This document shows, one piece after another, positions 22,704-35,513 of a DNA stretch of 64,000 nt (position 1 is the stretch's first letter; every line of letters starts with the position of its first letter). Origin of the DNA: Ziziphus jujuba. Lineage: Eukaryota; Streptophyta; Magnoliopsida; Rosales; Rhamnaceae. The stretch is taken from positions 26,543,501 through 26,607,500 of the forward strand of contig NC_083389.1 of assembly GCF_031755915.1 (NCBI RefSeq), in the 5' to 3' direction. The notes under the pieces were generated by a model. The model worked only from the letters and a program-made list of their open reading frames with translations. It was not told where the DNA came from and made no database searches. The position numbers were made by a program, and so were the translations under genes.

Positions 22704-24102
22704 TTGCCCCCGATAAATTTTGAAAAATTTCTCAATTTCTCCACGGCATGCCCGCTTATCCGTTTACTATGAAGCAAAAAATATATATAAAAAAAAAAAA
22801 AATTCAACCAAATTACGCTGTGAATCAAAATCTCCATTAAGGAAAAAAAAAATTCAGAATAATGATTTTCCCGTACAATCCCTCCCAAGTAAATTAAAAA
22901 AATTACTCCATTTTCATCCGATGCGAGAAAACCTAGTAAAGCTAAAACGAAATACCAAAAATAGCAAAAACAAAATAATAATAAAAACTAAGAATTTATT
23001 CCAAATTAAAAATACAAACTGATAGACTAAAAGGAAACTACTTACACAAGCCCAAATCGTACGGACAAAACCCTAACCCTAACAATGAGGCCCTCGAATT
23101 TTAGAATCGCTTAGCGAATAGGGAAAAAAAATAATAATAATAATAATAAAAAAGAGCGAAATATTATCGAAACCCTACGGAAAAATTTTACATATAAACT
23201 TAATCTCCCCCCAAAAAAAAATAATAATAAAATTAAAATAAAAATAAAAGTGGGTGAGAAAATCGAGAGAGGGTGCGATACGATCGAATCTTTAATTTCG
23301 AACCCTAAAAGACAGAAGCTCTGATAAAGATGTTAAAAATAAAAATAAAAATCATAAAACGATGTGTTTTTTTCTTCCTCCGCCTTTTTTTTTTAGATGT
23401 AAAAAAAATTAAATAAAAATAAAAATAATATTTTGGACGCTTGAGAATTTACCACGACTTTGTGGGAAAAATAAAAAGCAAAAACTGGTAAAAAAGTTTT
23501 CAGAGAGCGTGAGACATCGTTGAAACTGTTTGGCAGCTCGGAAACACGTGCGGTGGATTCGTGGGAATTGGAGGAGGAACTCGGAAATGAAGAACCGGAC
23601 GGGAAAAAAAAAAAAAAAAAAGACGTATTTAATGTCTACCATTATGTGTAAATTTAAAACTTTTAAATTTTCATTTTTCATTCAAATAAAAATAAAGATA
23701 AAACTGTTTAAAACATATTAATTACTATTGATTTGTGTTCGGAATTTATCTTGTATCAAGTTTTTCAATGAAATTATTTTTTTATTTTTTTATGTTTTTT
23801 AATTGGTTATTTGCGATTAATATTATATCTTGATACTTTCTTTTAATATGTTTAGTTTTTCTAAATTCAAAATTTTAACGGCTCAACAAAAAAATAAAAG
23901 AAAATCAAAAGTTTAAATATATTTCTTAATTAAACATACATTTCTGATTTTGTGCAATAGTTGCCTTATTTAAAATTGACAGAATTTTTTTTTTATGGAA
24001 AATTGACGATAATTTAAAGCTTGAAATAGAAATTGTAGTATATATACAAGTTTGATATTCCTATATGTATGAATATATACATATACATATTTCTAATTTT
24101 CT

Positions 24103-24186
24103 ACTAGAGAATATTCTTAGTTAAATTTTAGCATAAAACCCTTAACTAGAGAATATTCTTAGTTAAGTTTTAGCATAAAACCCTTA
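24103..24186. repeat. 42 bp tandem direct duplication
   Basis: Two adjacent copies (24103-24144 and 24145-24186) begin actagagaatattcttag and differ at one position that I can see (attttagc versus gttttagc). The repeat lies in intergenic DNA, with no gene effect apparent. Confidence 0.85.
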
Positions 24187-26565
24187 AAAATAACCTTCTT
24201 CTTTTTTTCTTTTTTCTTTTTTCTTTTTTTTTTTTTTTTTTTGAATCACCCACTAATATACTTTTCATGGAAAGATTATTGAACAATTTTACAATATGAA
24301 ATCAAACAATAAAATACAAACTATTCTATTTCAAAAGTAACTTTCAAGTACTATTGCTTTGACCCCCTTTTTGCTTTATGATAAAACAACTTGGAGTTTC
24401 AAGCATAATGAAATCCGTAATCCGTTTTGTCTTAAAACAATTCCCAAAGACTCCAAATCATAATTGAAAAAATATATATATGTTTGAAATTTTCTCATCA
24501 CTTTTGTTCTATATAATATTTCTTTTTTTTTTTTTTTTTTTTTGTAATCTCTTTTAGCTTCTTCACTAGTTATGTCTTGGTGAAGACTAAAATACATATC
24601 ATACATGATATTCCTCTTACTTTTTCTTATTAAACTCATCAATTTTTTATTCTTGCTATTTTAATTTATTGATTAAACTTCATATTAATGGTTTATATGT
24701 CTTAGTATTCTTAATTTCAAGTTTCATAAAACCCCACCAAGGAAAAAAACATGGTACGTTGTTTTAACCATATGGATAGGAACATATGGATAGGAACAAG
24801 ACTCTTAAAATCATTAGAAGATATAATATTATCGAAAGGTGTCGTGATGTTTGATAGTTAGAAGATATTATTGATTTCCATGATTAAAAAAATAAAAAAT
24901 AAAGTAGAAGAAAGATGAAGAAAAATACAAGGTTAATCAGCCATTTCCAAAATTTTAACTTTGGCTGTTTTTAATTGATTACGTACTTTAAGTAACAGAA
25001 TTATAATTGCTATATTTTTTTTGTGTTAACATATGATTTATAATAAACTAATAAACTATTTAAATATTTTTAACTAAAAACATTAAACACATTTATAAAA
25101 ATATTAATTACATTTTAATACCTTTGAGTTTTTCAAATTAGCCTTATATTTTTTATTGGTACGTATTAAATGTTTTGGAAACTTTTATTTCTTGTTTTTT
25201 TTTTTTAATAGAAGATAACCTTATGTTTGTTTTAAACTTTTATAATATATTTTTTTTCCTTTTATCCTTTTTTTTTAAACAATATTTTATAAACTTAATA
25301 ATTATAGTTTTTTATTTTCTTAAATTGTTGCAGTTTTAAATCTTCAACATAACTATGGGGTATGGGCTGCAACATTAAACAATTAAAATAGATGTTTACA
25401 TTTTGTTGAGGCTTAAGTGTAGCATTTTAAACATATAATATTTTGTTTGTATCATATTAAAAAAATTTGATGATGAGTGGATCATTATTTAACAAATTAA
25501 AAATTAGAAGCTTGATAAGGTGGGTTTTAAAACCAAACACTTAAATTGTAACATTCTATTCTATCCAAAAAAAAAAACAAAACAGAAGAAGAAAGAATTA
25601 TAACACTCTAAAATTAAAATATCAAAATTCAATTAAACCTTTTTAAATCTTGTAAAATAAATAGTATATTATTATTATTATTATTATTTCTATCAAGGAA
25701 ATGAAATTGATAATAAAGCTTTTTTTTGTTTTTAAAAAATTTGTTATTATTATTTTTTAAGGCCAATTTTGTTAATTTTATGTTTTTTTATTTATTTATT
25801 TTGCAGGAGTTTCACAGACCAACCGAAAATAGCCGTCAAAGTCAAACTGTTAACCAAAAAAAAAAAAGCTACAGCGTAAAAGTACAAACTAACAATTGAT
25901 CCACTTTACTTGGCAAACGACACCGTATTTTATGAAACATGTTCCTTTTGAAAATCCAAGAAATCGTATATCCCCACGCGCTCTCTATGCGCGCGATCAA
26001 ACAGAGTGAGAGAGAGAGAGAGAAAATAAAATAACACAAAGGGTAAAATAAAAAATTAAAGGAAAAAAAAAAAAAAAAAGAGGCCCAAGACCAAAACCAA
26101 AACCCAGCTCGCTCTCTGCTGTACAAAAATAAAAAATTAAAACCAGAGAGAAAGTGAAGGGGAAAAAAAAAAATTCGAATCCATTACGAACTCGACGACG
26201 AAAAACCCGTCAGAGTCGGAGTCAGGCACTGATCGATTCGTCAATATCCGCTGCACAATAATTATTTCCCGATCGTGAAGTTAGAGGGAGAGTTTTTATT
26301 ATATTAATTTATATATATATATATATATATTTTTTTTTTGGTGTAAAATTTTGAAGAATTTAATTGGCTTAGTTATTAATTAGGGATTTATTTTTTGGTT
26401 GGAATTTTCAATGAGGATTTGTGATTTGGTAAGGAAAAAGTCGGTTTCAGGGGATTTCGTTTCTGGGTTTTATTGGGTTTTTTGAGTGCTTTGGTGGGTA
26501 AGAGAAAGGTGTGTATTGGGAATTGGGGGAGTGATGCTAGACTTCAGGGAAGGTCGGTGTGTGAA

Positions 26566-26599
26566 GGGGTTAGGGTTAGGGTTAGGGTTTTGGGGTTAG
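26566..26599 (+). promoter_or_regulatory. Telobox / telomere-like repeat in the CW gene leader
   Basis: Three successive TTAGGG units followed by TTTTGGGG lie 26-59 bp before the ATG. Teloboxes (AAACCCTA in either sense) are known plant promoter and leader elements bound by TRB factors and common in translation- and cell-cycle-related genes. The unit here is the hexamer TTAGGG rather than the plant telomere unit TTTAGGG. Confidence 0.55.
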
Positions 26600-26624
26600 A
26601 AGAAGAGCCTCCAGTAAGTGTTTG

Positions 26625-29600
26625 ATGAGGTTGGAGATGGAGGATAATAGTGAGCTAGAAGAAGGCGAGGCTCGCTATTACAAGGACGATGACAAAAACA
26701 TTAACCCTGACACTGATCTCTCATACATTGTAAGGGTGTTTACCTGTTTCTGTTTCGAATTGGTGTTTCCTGTTGAAATATGCTTAGCTAAAGTCGTGTT
26801 GATTGCCAATGAAAGCTATTTCAAAATGCATTGCTTTTTAATTGTCTTTGATATTTATGTATGTTGAGTGAGATGAAAATTCATGATTGGTAATGCAATT
26901 TTTTTCTTATTGGTAAAGCTGAATGATCATAATGGGAACAAAAGAAAAAAAATAACAACTTTAGAAACCGCCTGAATGTTTTCTTCTGGTGCTTGAGATC
27001 ATATTTGATTATAGAAGAATAATAAAATTGCATATTTTAGCTAAAGTGCTGAGTAGCTGAAGTTGTGGCAGCTCTGTTTGAATTGATTTTTGGAAATATT
27101 CCAAGCTTCATCCTTTGTATTATATAAGTTTTGGTATTTTTTTGACTTCACGATTCATCAATGACTGTTGAGTTACAAAAACAAATTTGTGTAGCTACTG
27201 GTTAAATAAAAATTGTGGATTTTTTAATGAATTATTATGAAACTTGACAGTCTGTTCTACCTTAAGGAAAAAAATTACTTATTGTCTATTTAAATCCCTT
27301 GAATTGTGAATTTAAATTTTATTTCTTTTTGTGGAGAGTTCATATGATTAGTTTTTATGAAAATAAAAGTGGAGATTTTCTCGGAGTGCAATTCTTTGCA
27401 AATTGATGCCCTGTTATGTTTGATAATTATTGATGTACATGTTTCTAGTTTATGTTTCATGTTATTAGATATCTAGTGACAATGAAGAGATATATTTTTT
27501 TTGCCTAAAGGATGTGAAGATTCAAAATTATTTGGGCCATTTCCAGAAAGATTTTGAAGGTGGGGTATCTGCAGAGAATTTGGGTGAGTGACAGATGATG
27601 GAAGTTATAAATGACCAAGAGAAGCAAATTGCTTCATTGTCCACTCTAACTGATGATGTGGGACAAAAATTTTTTATGGCAGGGGCAAAATTTGGTGGAT
27701 ATGGCTCATTTTTGCCTACCTATGAACGCTCTCCTGCTGTTTCATCTCATCCAATGACACCGCAGAAAAACCACATGATGTCCAAATCTCCTAGCAATTT
27801 ACCAATGGAGGTATATGGACAAATATTTTCCTTTTTTTTTATTTTTTTTTATGGCCGTTTGGTAGGAAATATATATATATATATATATGCCTGACATCTT
27901 GTCGACTTGGGAATTCTATTCTGCTTGAGCACTGTGGGTTATGTGACCATACAGGGTGCCTCTCAGAATGAGAAAGCTTCTTCAACTGCACCCCAATCTG
28001 TGAGGCCCGGAGCTGTTTCGTGCAGTGCTCATCCATCACATAATAATGCAAGGGCACCTTCTGGAGATGTTCCACTCAAAAAAGATTCAAGCTTGCGTTC
28101 TACTCAAGTAACTGAAAAATATTGTTTGAAAAATGAAACTACAAACAGAATGAGTAATCCGACTGATCAAAGAACACTGAAGGTTCGAATCAAAATGAGT
28201 TCTGATAACATGGCCCGGAAGAATGCGATTTATAGTGGTCTTGGGCTTGATGACTCTCCATCTTCGTCTTCGGGGAACAGCCACGAGGAAAGTGGAGGGG
28301 TGCCACCTGTAACTCAAGAGTCTAAAAAAGAGTCTCCCACTGATATTATTCAGGTGATGACTATTCTGTATTTTCTTTCTCTTATGTTCCTTTGTCGGTA
28401 AATGAATGTAACTAATCTGGTAGCATTTTCTTCGATTATTCTGTATTCAAAACAGGTAATGACTTCCTTTCCCGTTCCTGGAGAGATACTAGTATCACCA
28501 CTTCAGGACAGTATGCTTTGCCTGATAAAAAGGGAAAAACTTTGTAGAGCAAGTAATCTGGAGCATTCTCCCAAGCGTATTCAAGAGCAGTCAACCTTGT
28601 TAGTGCAGGAGCCGGATTCCATGAGGGGAGATAGAAAAGTGTTAAAGGAGAAGAAAACAAAATTAGGTGGGAGAAGTGAGAGACAGACTGAAGTGAAGCA
28701 TGAGAATGTTTGTCATTTTGAGAATAACACAACAATTCCTGAGAAGAAGACATCCAAAAATGAGGCCCCAGAAGGCAAAGATTTTTTGCCTAATGGCTTG
28801 AAATGCATGCCTTTATCTAACTCGATATGTGGTGCTGGAGACTTGTTGAAAGTAACTGGTCAGCCATCTGAAGTTTCCAGGGAGGTGGACAATAAGAATG
28901 AGGTGAAAGGCAGATTATTTTTTTCTGAATTAGCAAAAGTGGAATCATTGGAGTCTTTCTCTGGTCAGGACCATCGCAAGAATGAGAAGAAAAAATCTAG
29001 GAGTGCTTCAGTGGAAAAGGTTTTGGAGAAAAGAGAGACAAATTGTCGCAAGGATGTTACTGGTGACCTTAGGGATCACGGAAAGGGCAAGAGCAAGGGC
29101 AAGGGCAAGAACAAGAACAAGAACAAGAGCAAGAGCAAGAGCAAGAGCAAGAGCAACAAGATCTCTCCCTCCTTAAAAATTTATGAGGTACCAAAATGTA
29201 AAGAAGAGGTAGATCTGCAATGGCAGAGTGTTGGTCAGAAGAGTATAGTTCATGAACAAGATGAAAGAAATGTGCCTCATAAGGAGGAAAAACCAACATT
29301 TGAAGGCAAGGATAAGTCAAAGGAGATACTAGGTAATGATAAGCCTACAGCTGTTTTAACCAAGGATAGTCTGAGGGTTGAAATGGGTGCAGTTCTTGAA
29401 GATAAAAAGAATATTGCTCGTGGTGTTGCTCCTAGTGGTAGTAAAATGCAGAAGCATAAATCACATAATAATAACAAGGGCAAAGATAATTACAAAGATC
29501 CATTAAGGGGCAAAAATTTGGAACAATCAGATAACAATATGGATCCAAGAGAGAGGCCTTTGGGTGATAGGCCAAAGGATGCTTACCTCGATGATGTTGA

Positions 29601-32600
29601 AGCAGAAAGAAAAATGGTCCTGGATAAACCATTGAAAACATTAAATGGTAAAAAGGTTGATAATCAGTTGATGTCAGAGGCAACTTTAAAAGGTGATCCA
29701 AATGCATTGCCTCCTGTGATGGCAAATGGACATACTTCACAGTTGGTACCGGCAGCAGTTGCTCCTGTAGTTATAGAAGAAGATTGGGTGTGCTGTGACA
29801 GTTGTCAGAAGTGGAGGCTTCTACCGTTTGGTACTAAGCCAGAGCAACTCCCTGAGAAATGGTTGTGTAGAATGCTAAACTGGCTGTAAGTTTCCTTTTT
29901 CATTCTGGGTTTGGATACTGACAAATTAGCCTATTCAGTTGTGTCTATTAATGGTTGTGGCTGAAGCTCCAGATAAATACTAAATAATAATTCTGTTGCA
30001 ATGCCTATTCTCTTTGCTTATGTATGTACCCTCTCTCCCTTTTTAGGTGTTCATGCACTCCTGTATGTACACCAATTTATATGTATAATTATGTACTTCT
30101 ACATATATTTATATTTGTATCTATATGTTGATGCCCTGCTAACTGGTCGCTGAAATTATAATGTAGGCCTGGAATGAATCGGTGTGACATCAGCGAGGAG
30201 GAGACAACGAAAGCACTAAATGCGTTATACCAACTACCTGTTTCTGACCATCAGAATAGCCAACAGAATCAGGCTAATGGAAGCGCATCTAAAGTAACTG
30301 CAGTTGGCGTCCAACATCCGGACCTGAATCTCCATAACAACAATTCCCATTCTATATCTAATCGAGGAAAAAAGCGACATGCATCAAAAGAAGTACCAAA
30401 TTCAGGTGGCAGTGGTAGTTCATTTTGGATCCCAAACCCCACAAAAAACCACCTGCATGAACCTGTTAAAAGTAAAAGCTTGAATGACATGAACCATCCT
30501 CCTTTAGAATCTAGTACAGCAAAAAAATCTGATTCTCAATATTTGAGAAAGCCATGCAACATGGAAAAGAACATATCTAGGCAGACAGAAAAGCATGTAA
30601 ATGGGGGTATGTATTTCATTTTGTGTGTGAGACTTTTAGTTAAAAGTTGGTAATCTGTGCATTCTTATTTTGATTGCCATTTCTATGCAGGTGATATTAA
30701 GGAGAGGAGAAATAAAAGCAAGAGGGAGGCTGATCAATATGCTTGTGGAACTTCCAAGAAACCTAAGATTGATGATATGTACATTGCTGTTAAACAACAG
30801 AATTCTGATAATGAGCTAGGGAAAATTGGTCTTGGTTCCAATGCTTGTTTGTCAAGTAAGTTACATGAGAAAGATGTGAAACAAAATGAATATGGTTTAT
30901 CCAAGGACACAAAGTCTAAGGCCAAAGACAAGATACAAATTTCTGCAAGGAAACTGGAAGACCAAAGTCAGGTTTCGTCAGATGGGGGGTCTTTAAATAT
31001 AAAAATGGGCAGTAAAAGAGAAAGTTCCTCGAAGAAAAGGAAATTGAAAGATTGGCAAGAAAACCAGATCTATGAGGAGACATTTCAAATTTCTATGCAT
31101 GATGACATGGTACATATGAAGGAGGAAAGTAGTGAAAGTGGATTCAGAAAGGAGAAGAAGTCCAGGATTTCAAAGACTGATAAGAAGGAGTCAAGTGCTA
31201 ATGGTGGATATGATAAATCAAAGGAGTCAAGTGCTAATGGTGGATATGATAAATCAAACAGAAAAGGCAGAGAGGCTTATGTTTCATCAGGCACCAAAAA
31301 TCAGCAAGTTGATCGTATGGAAGAGAATGGAAGTATAGATAATGAACAACAGCCCAGGAAAGCAAATAAAAAGACTATGGGTGGTGTATATTCCCTGGGA
31401 AAAGATCTGGGGACTGGGCAAGTTTCAATGGCTGCCATGTCAAGCTCTTCAAAGGTTTCCGGTTGCCATAAAATTAGGGGTAATGTTGAAGAAGTGAAAG
31501 GCTCACCAGTGGAATCAGTTTCCTCATCTCCTTTGAGGAACTTCCATTCGAATAAGGTTACATCAGCAGTGGGGGATGTTTCCCAGAAAGATGATGCTGG
31601 AAATGGTGGTTTCCCATCCGTAAGTAATCCTATAAGATGTGGGGATGGGGATGCCAATGTTGAAATGACTCGATTTGGAACATCCAGGAAGGAGAAAATT
31701 TCATGTGATGGTCAACCAAAATCCTTTAAGATTTCAACTCTAGACTGTCAGGATGGAGATGCTAATCATAAATTCAGTGTCAAAGCTAAACCTTCTCCTG
31801 ACGTTCGGAATGGCCATTTGGTTAGTTGTGATGTTGGTACAGTTGAACATGGTCAGTGCCCAAGTCATCAGCATGATATGGAGCACTACCATGATGAGGA
31901 TAAAGGGCATAGGAATCAGGATGCAGTTTTTCTGCACAAATCTGGCAAGGGTTCCTCTTTGCAGTCCAAGGACAAGGGAAGAAGTTTGACTTCCAATATA
32001 GATAGAGGTAAGATGAAAGTTGTGGATTCAGTGAGTGAGTACTCAAAGAATGTCCAGAAGTATGAGTCAGAGATTGACACCAATCATCATGCACCTGGTA
32101 CTGAAACAACTACTGATGTTAAGAACAGATTTTTTAAGAAGTGTAGCATTAAATCCGTCAAGGATGAGAAGAATCATAGTGTTAGAATGGGCCATGCAGG
32201 ACAAGGGTCAAGTGGTAGTGGAAAGGAAATTCAAATGAAGCGAAAAGATTCTGATGGGTCAGAAGTGAAGTTGGGTGCCACTAATGGGAATGTCTTCTCG
32301 CACATGAGTCAGGATTCTGAGGGTGTTCCACCAACAGTCGAGTCAAGAACCAGGAAACCAAAACTGTTCTCAAATTCCACAAATGAAGGTAAAAATGAAA
32401 TGCAGCACGTTGGGCGTCAACCTTTGCCAGGATCTGAAAGAGCAGGCACTTTGCATGGACTTCAGGTTGAAGCTCTTGGCAATGGCAGTGTGCCAAAGAT
32501 ACCAGAGCATTCTGGCAGCACAGGCAATAAGAGTAGAGCCAGTCGCAGTTTTGGACGTCTCTCACCCAACCAACAAGGAGCCAGAGATGTCATTTCATCA

Positions 32601-35513
32601 AGTCCTTTGAAAAACTCCCCTGACCCTACTGCTTCTAATACCCTGAAAGAAGCTAGAGAGCTTAGAGACTATGCAGATCGTCTTAAGGTTTGTCCATTGC
32701 TCTTATAAGTTTTTAGTTTTTGCTTAAATGGTTGACATGCTAAATAATCTTGTTTTTCTGTAATTGACTATGTTTTTCAATAATTTGTAGAGCTCTGGGT
32801 TTGCTTTTGAAAGTAGTGAGGCTTACTTCCAAGCTGCCTTAAAGTTTCTCCATGGAGCTGTGCTTCTAGAATCTTGTGGTAGTCAGAGTGCCAAACATGG
32901 AGAGATGTCTCAAATGCAAGTATACAGTACTACAGCCAAACTTTGCGAGTAAGTTAAAATCTTAATTTTTTTTTTTTTAAGAAATATTAAATTGAAAATC
33001 TCTCCTTTCTTATTTGATCTGTATGCTCACTGAAAACTTTTTTATATATTGGTGAGAATTTACCTCATCAGTTCCTTGTGTACGAAGCATTTTTGAACTT
33101 AATATTTGTAGAATAGCTATGTATTTGTTTAAATGAAAATATTTTAGTGTCATCCTGTTGCATTCTTCAGAATTTGGATGTTTGTATTCTCATGTGAATA
33201 GGAGCCCATCTATTCATAAGATTAATTCCAGTAGAGCTTACCTTATCTTTTTTGGGATCCAAAAAATATGCTCAGACTCTATTGAGATGCTGTTCAATTT
33301 TGTGAGCACCAGATACCATAATAGTAGCTCAATTAGCTGCATTTGCATAAAGTGATGGCTAATCTAACTTATTTCATTTTTTACTGCACAATAGTGATTT
33401 GAAGCTCTCATTTCTGCATCTGTCATCTGCTATATGGATTTCTGATGAACTAGTTAAATTTACAGATTCTGTGCCCATGAATATGAAAAACGCCAAGAAA
33501 TGGCGGCAGCTACCTTGGCTTATAAATGCATGGAGGTGGCATACATGAGGGTGATATACTGTAAAAATTCAAGTACAAACAGAGATCAGCGTGATTTAAT
33601 AGCATCTTTACAGATTGTTCCTCAAGGTAATAGAAGAAGATCATCAACATTGTGTACTCATGCTTCAGTTGTATGTTTGTACAAGTCTTTTGACACTTTC
33701 AAGTTGCATGCCATTCTTTTGATTATGTGTTGTCTATCATATTAATTTTGGAAACTATTTTAATGAATGGTAAAACAAACATTGAAATTGGTTTATATTG
33801 ATTAGATCTAATATGTACAGTTCTTGAGCATGTATGATGAGAATATTTGAGGTATTTTATCATTAATTTATGAGAATATTTGAGGTATTTTATCATTAAT
33901 TTTGTTTATATCTTTTTCTTTTGGGAGAAAATGCAGAGGAGCCTTGGGTTGGTTGGAATCTAACATGCACAGTTATTGAGCAGAGCATGATTAAGAATTT
34001 GAACTATTTTACCATTTATTTTATTTGTATTTTTTCTTTTGAGAGAAAAAAGGAAGGGGCTGGGGAGGATGACAGAGATATATTGAAGTCTTAAGATGCA
34101 TTTTTAGCAGTAGTGAGTTCTAAAATTAAAGCATCCTATCCTTGATTTTTCTTTTGTTTGGGTTTGAAATTTTAGTAATAAGTATTGGTTTTTCTATTTT
34201 CTTTATTAAGTAAACCTTATTGGTCTGGCATACTAGTTGTGGTTGGTTTTAATGCGCATTTACGTGCTTCTGTGCTTCTGCACTGATATGAATCAATTAT
34301 GGGTTGGTCTGTTTCACAAATCCTTTCTTGTAGGTGAATCTCCATCATCTTCTGCATCAGATGTAGATAACTTAAACAACCAAGTGACAGTGGAGAAGGC
34401 TACATTACCCAAGGGTTCTTCTCAAGTTACTGGAAACAATATCATTCTTGCTCGAAACAATCCCAATTTTGTTCGGCTGCTTGACTTTGTAAGTTGATTG
34501 TCTCCATTATATCACGTGTTTAGGAACTTTTCTATTTAAGGTGTCTTGGACTTGGCTCAAACAGCTTTTTTGTCATCATTTACTATGGAAGTTGTGGCGC
34601 CTTATGGATCAGCTACTTTAGTGGTTAGAGTAACAGGCCTCTAAGGTTAGTGAGGTTCCTGCTATGGTGAAGGATATACGGGCAAAAGAAGTTTTACAGG
34701 CAAAAGAAGTTTTACATTTGAACGGGAATCATCAGCCACTGGTCATGTGGTGCATGTTGACTTAGGATTAGAAATGGAGGTTCAAGGTTGTCAAAACACC
34801 ATTTAAATTGTCTTGAAGACCTTGGAGTAGTCCTGTCTTATACAAGAAAATTAGGAGTGACTTCTGATGTGTCATAATTTTTTTTTTTGGTTGAGGTATC
34901 TGCCATTTTTATTCTTCAATACTAATAGAACTGTAGTTTGTAACTTAGTTTTAGATGGGCTTACAGTTACAGATTAATATACTTTCAATAGATTAGTGAA
35001 ATAGATGGGTTATGTGCATAGAATTCATTCTATGTCCTGATTGTTCCTGGGATATAGTCGGATTAGTTAAAATTCGTATAGGTTAATGAGTGGTAGATTT
35101 TGTACTCATGGATATCTCTAAGAGGAAAAGTGGGATATTTAACGAGTGTTAGATTTTGTAATCATGGATATCTCTAAGAGGAACAGTGGGACATTAGTTT
35201 TTCTCCTAGCTCGATGTACGTACCTCATATGCTGTGCTATGCATGAATCAGGGTGTTACAAGAGGGTAACAGTCTATATGTTATTGTTTTGTAGACGCAG
35301 GATGTAAGTTTGGCAATGGAGGCTTCAAGAAAATCCCAGAACGCATTTGCAGCTGCACATATAAACCTGGAAGAGGCTCAAAATAGGGATTGTATTGCTA
35401 CTCTTAAAAGTGTCATGGATTTCAGCTTCCAAGATATAGAGGAACTTATACGCTTGGTTCGGCTTGCTATGGAGGCTATAAATCGTTCTGGTTTCGGCAG
35501 TTCTAGAGACTAA
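26625..35513 (+). CDS. CW-type zinc-finger protein (large nuclear protein)
   Basis: Eleven exons join in phase: 26625-26729, 27511-27583, 27683-27810, 27955-28353, 28456-29885, 30167-30606, 30691-32687, 32791-32948, 33466-33626, 34334-34488 and 35295-35513 (5265 nt, 1754 residues). ATG 26625 begins MRLEMEDNSELEEGEARYY; a second Met lies four codons on. The N-terminal block FGGYGSFLPTYERSP is typical of plant CWZF proteins. The CW domain (about residues 677-725) reads DWVCCDSCQKWRLLPFG, continues through LPEKWLC, and crosses an intron into MNRCDIS. CW domains read histone H3 lysine-4 methylation, so a chromatin role is inferred. The long middle region is charged, lysine/serine-rich and probably disordered. 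The C-terminal 220 residues (YFQAALKFLHGAVLLESC onward) are helical and conserved-looking. The gene appears intact. Confidence 0.9.
29088..29165 (+). repeat. Lys-Ser/Gly/Asn hexanucleotide repeat inside the CW gene
   Basis: A run of AAGRRC hexamers (aagagc, aagggc, aagaac) encodes alternating lysine with serine, glycine or asparagine. It is in frame and typical of a slippage-prone linker in a disordered, nucleic-acid-rich nuclear protein. Confidence 0.9.
31185..31256 (+). repeat. Exact in-frame 36 bp tandem duplication in the CW gene
   Basis: Two identical 36 bp units (31185-31220 and 31221-31256) each encode KESSANGGYDKS in exon 7. Identity of the copies suggests a recent duplication. The frame is kept. 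Confidence 0.95.
35096..35200. repeat. Imperfect tandem duplication, about 60 bp, in CW intron 10
   Basis: The block gagtggtagattttgtactcatggatatctctaagagg recurs about 58 bp downstream with few changes. It is intronic and does not touch splice sites. A second, about 32 bp, tandem repeat (gagaatatttgaggtatttt) occurs near 33839-33902 in intron 9. Confidence 0.8.

Larger units (their letters stand above)
22704..26624. other. Divergent intergenic region between SNF4 and the CW gene
   Basis: This 3.9 kb tract should hold the promoters and untranslated leaders of both divergent genes. It is AT-rich with many poly-A/T runs, a 42 bp tandem duplication (24103-24186), a (GA)n run near 26005-26022, and teloboxes at 23067-23083 (SNF4 side) and 26566-26599 (CW side). 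No coding gene is supported. The dense poly-T and TAA tracts at 23120-23400 lie upstream of the SNF4 start. Confidence 0.6.
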
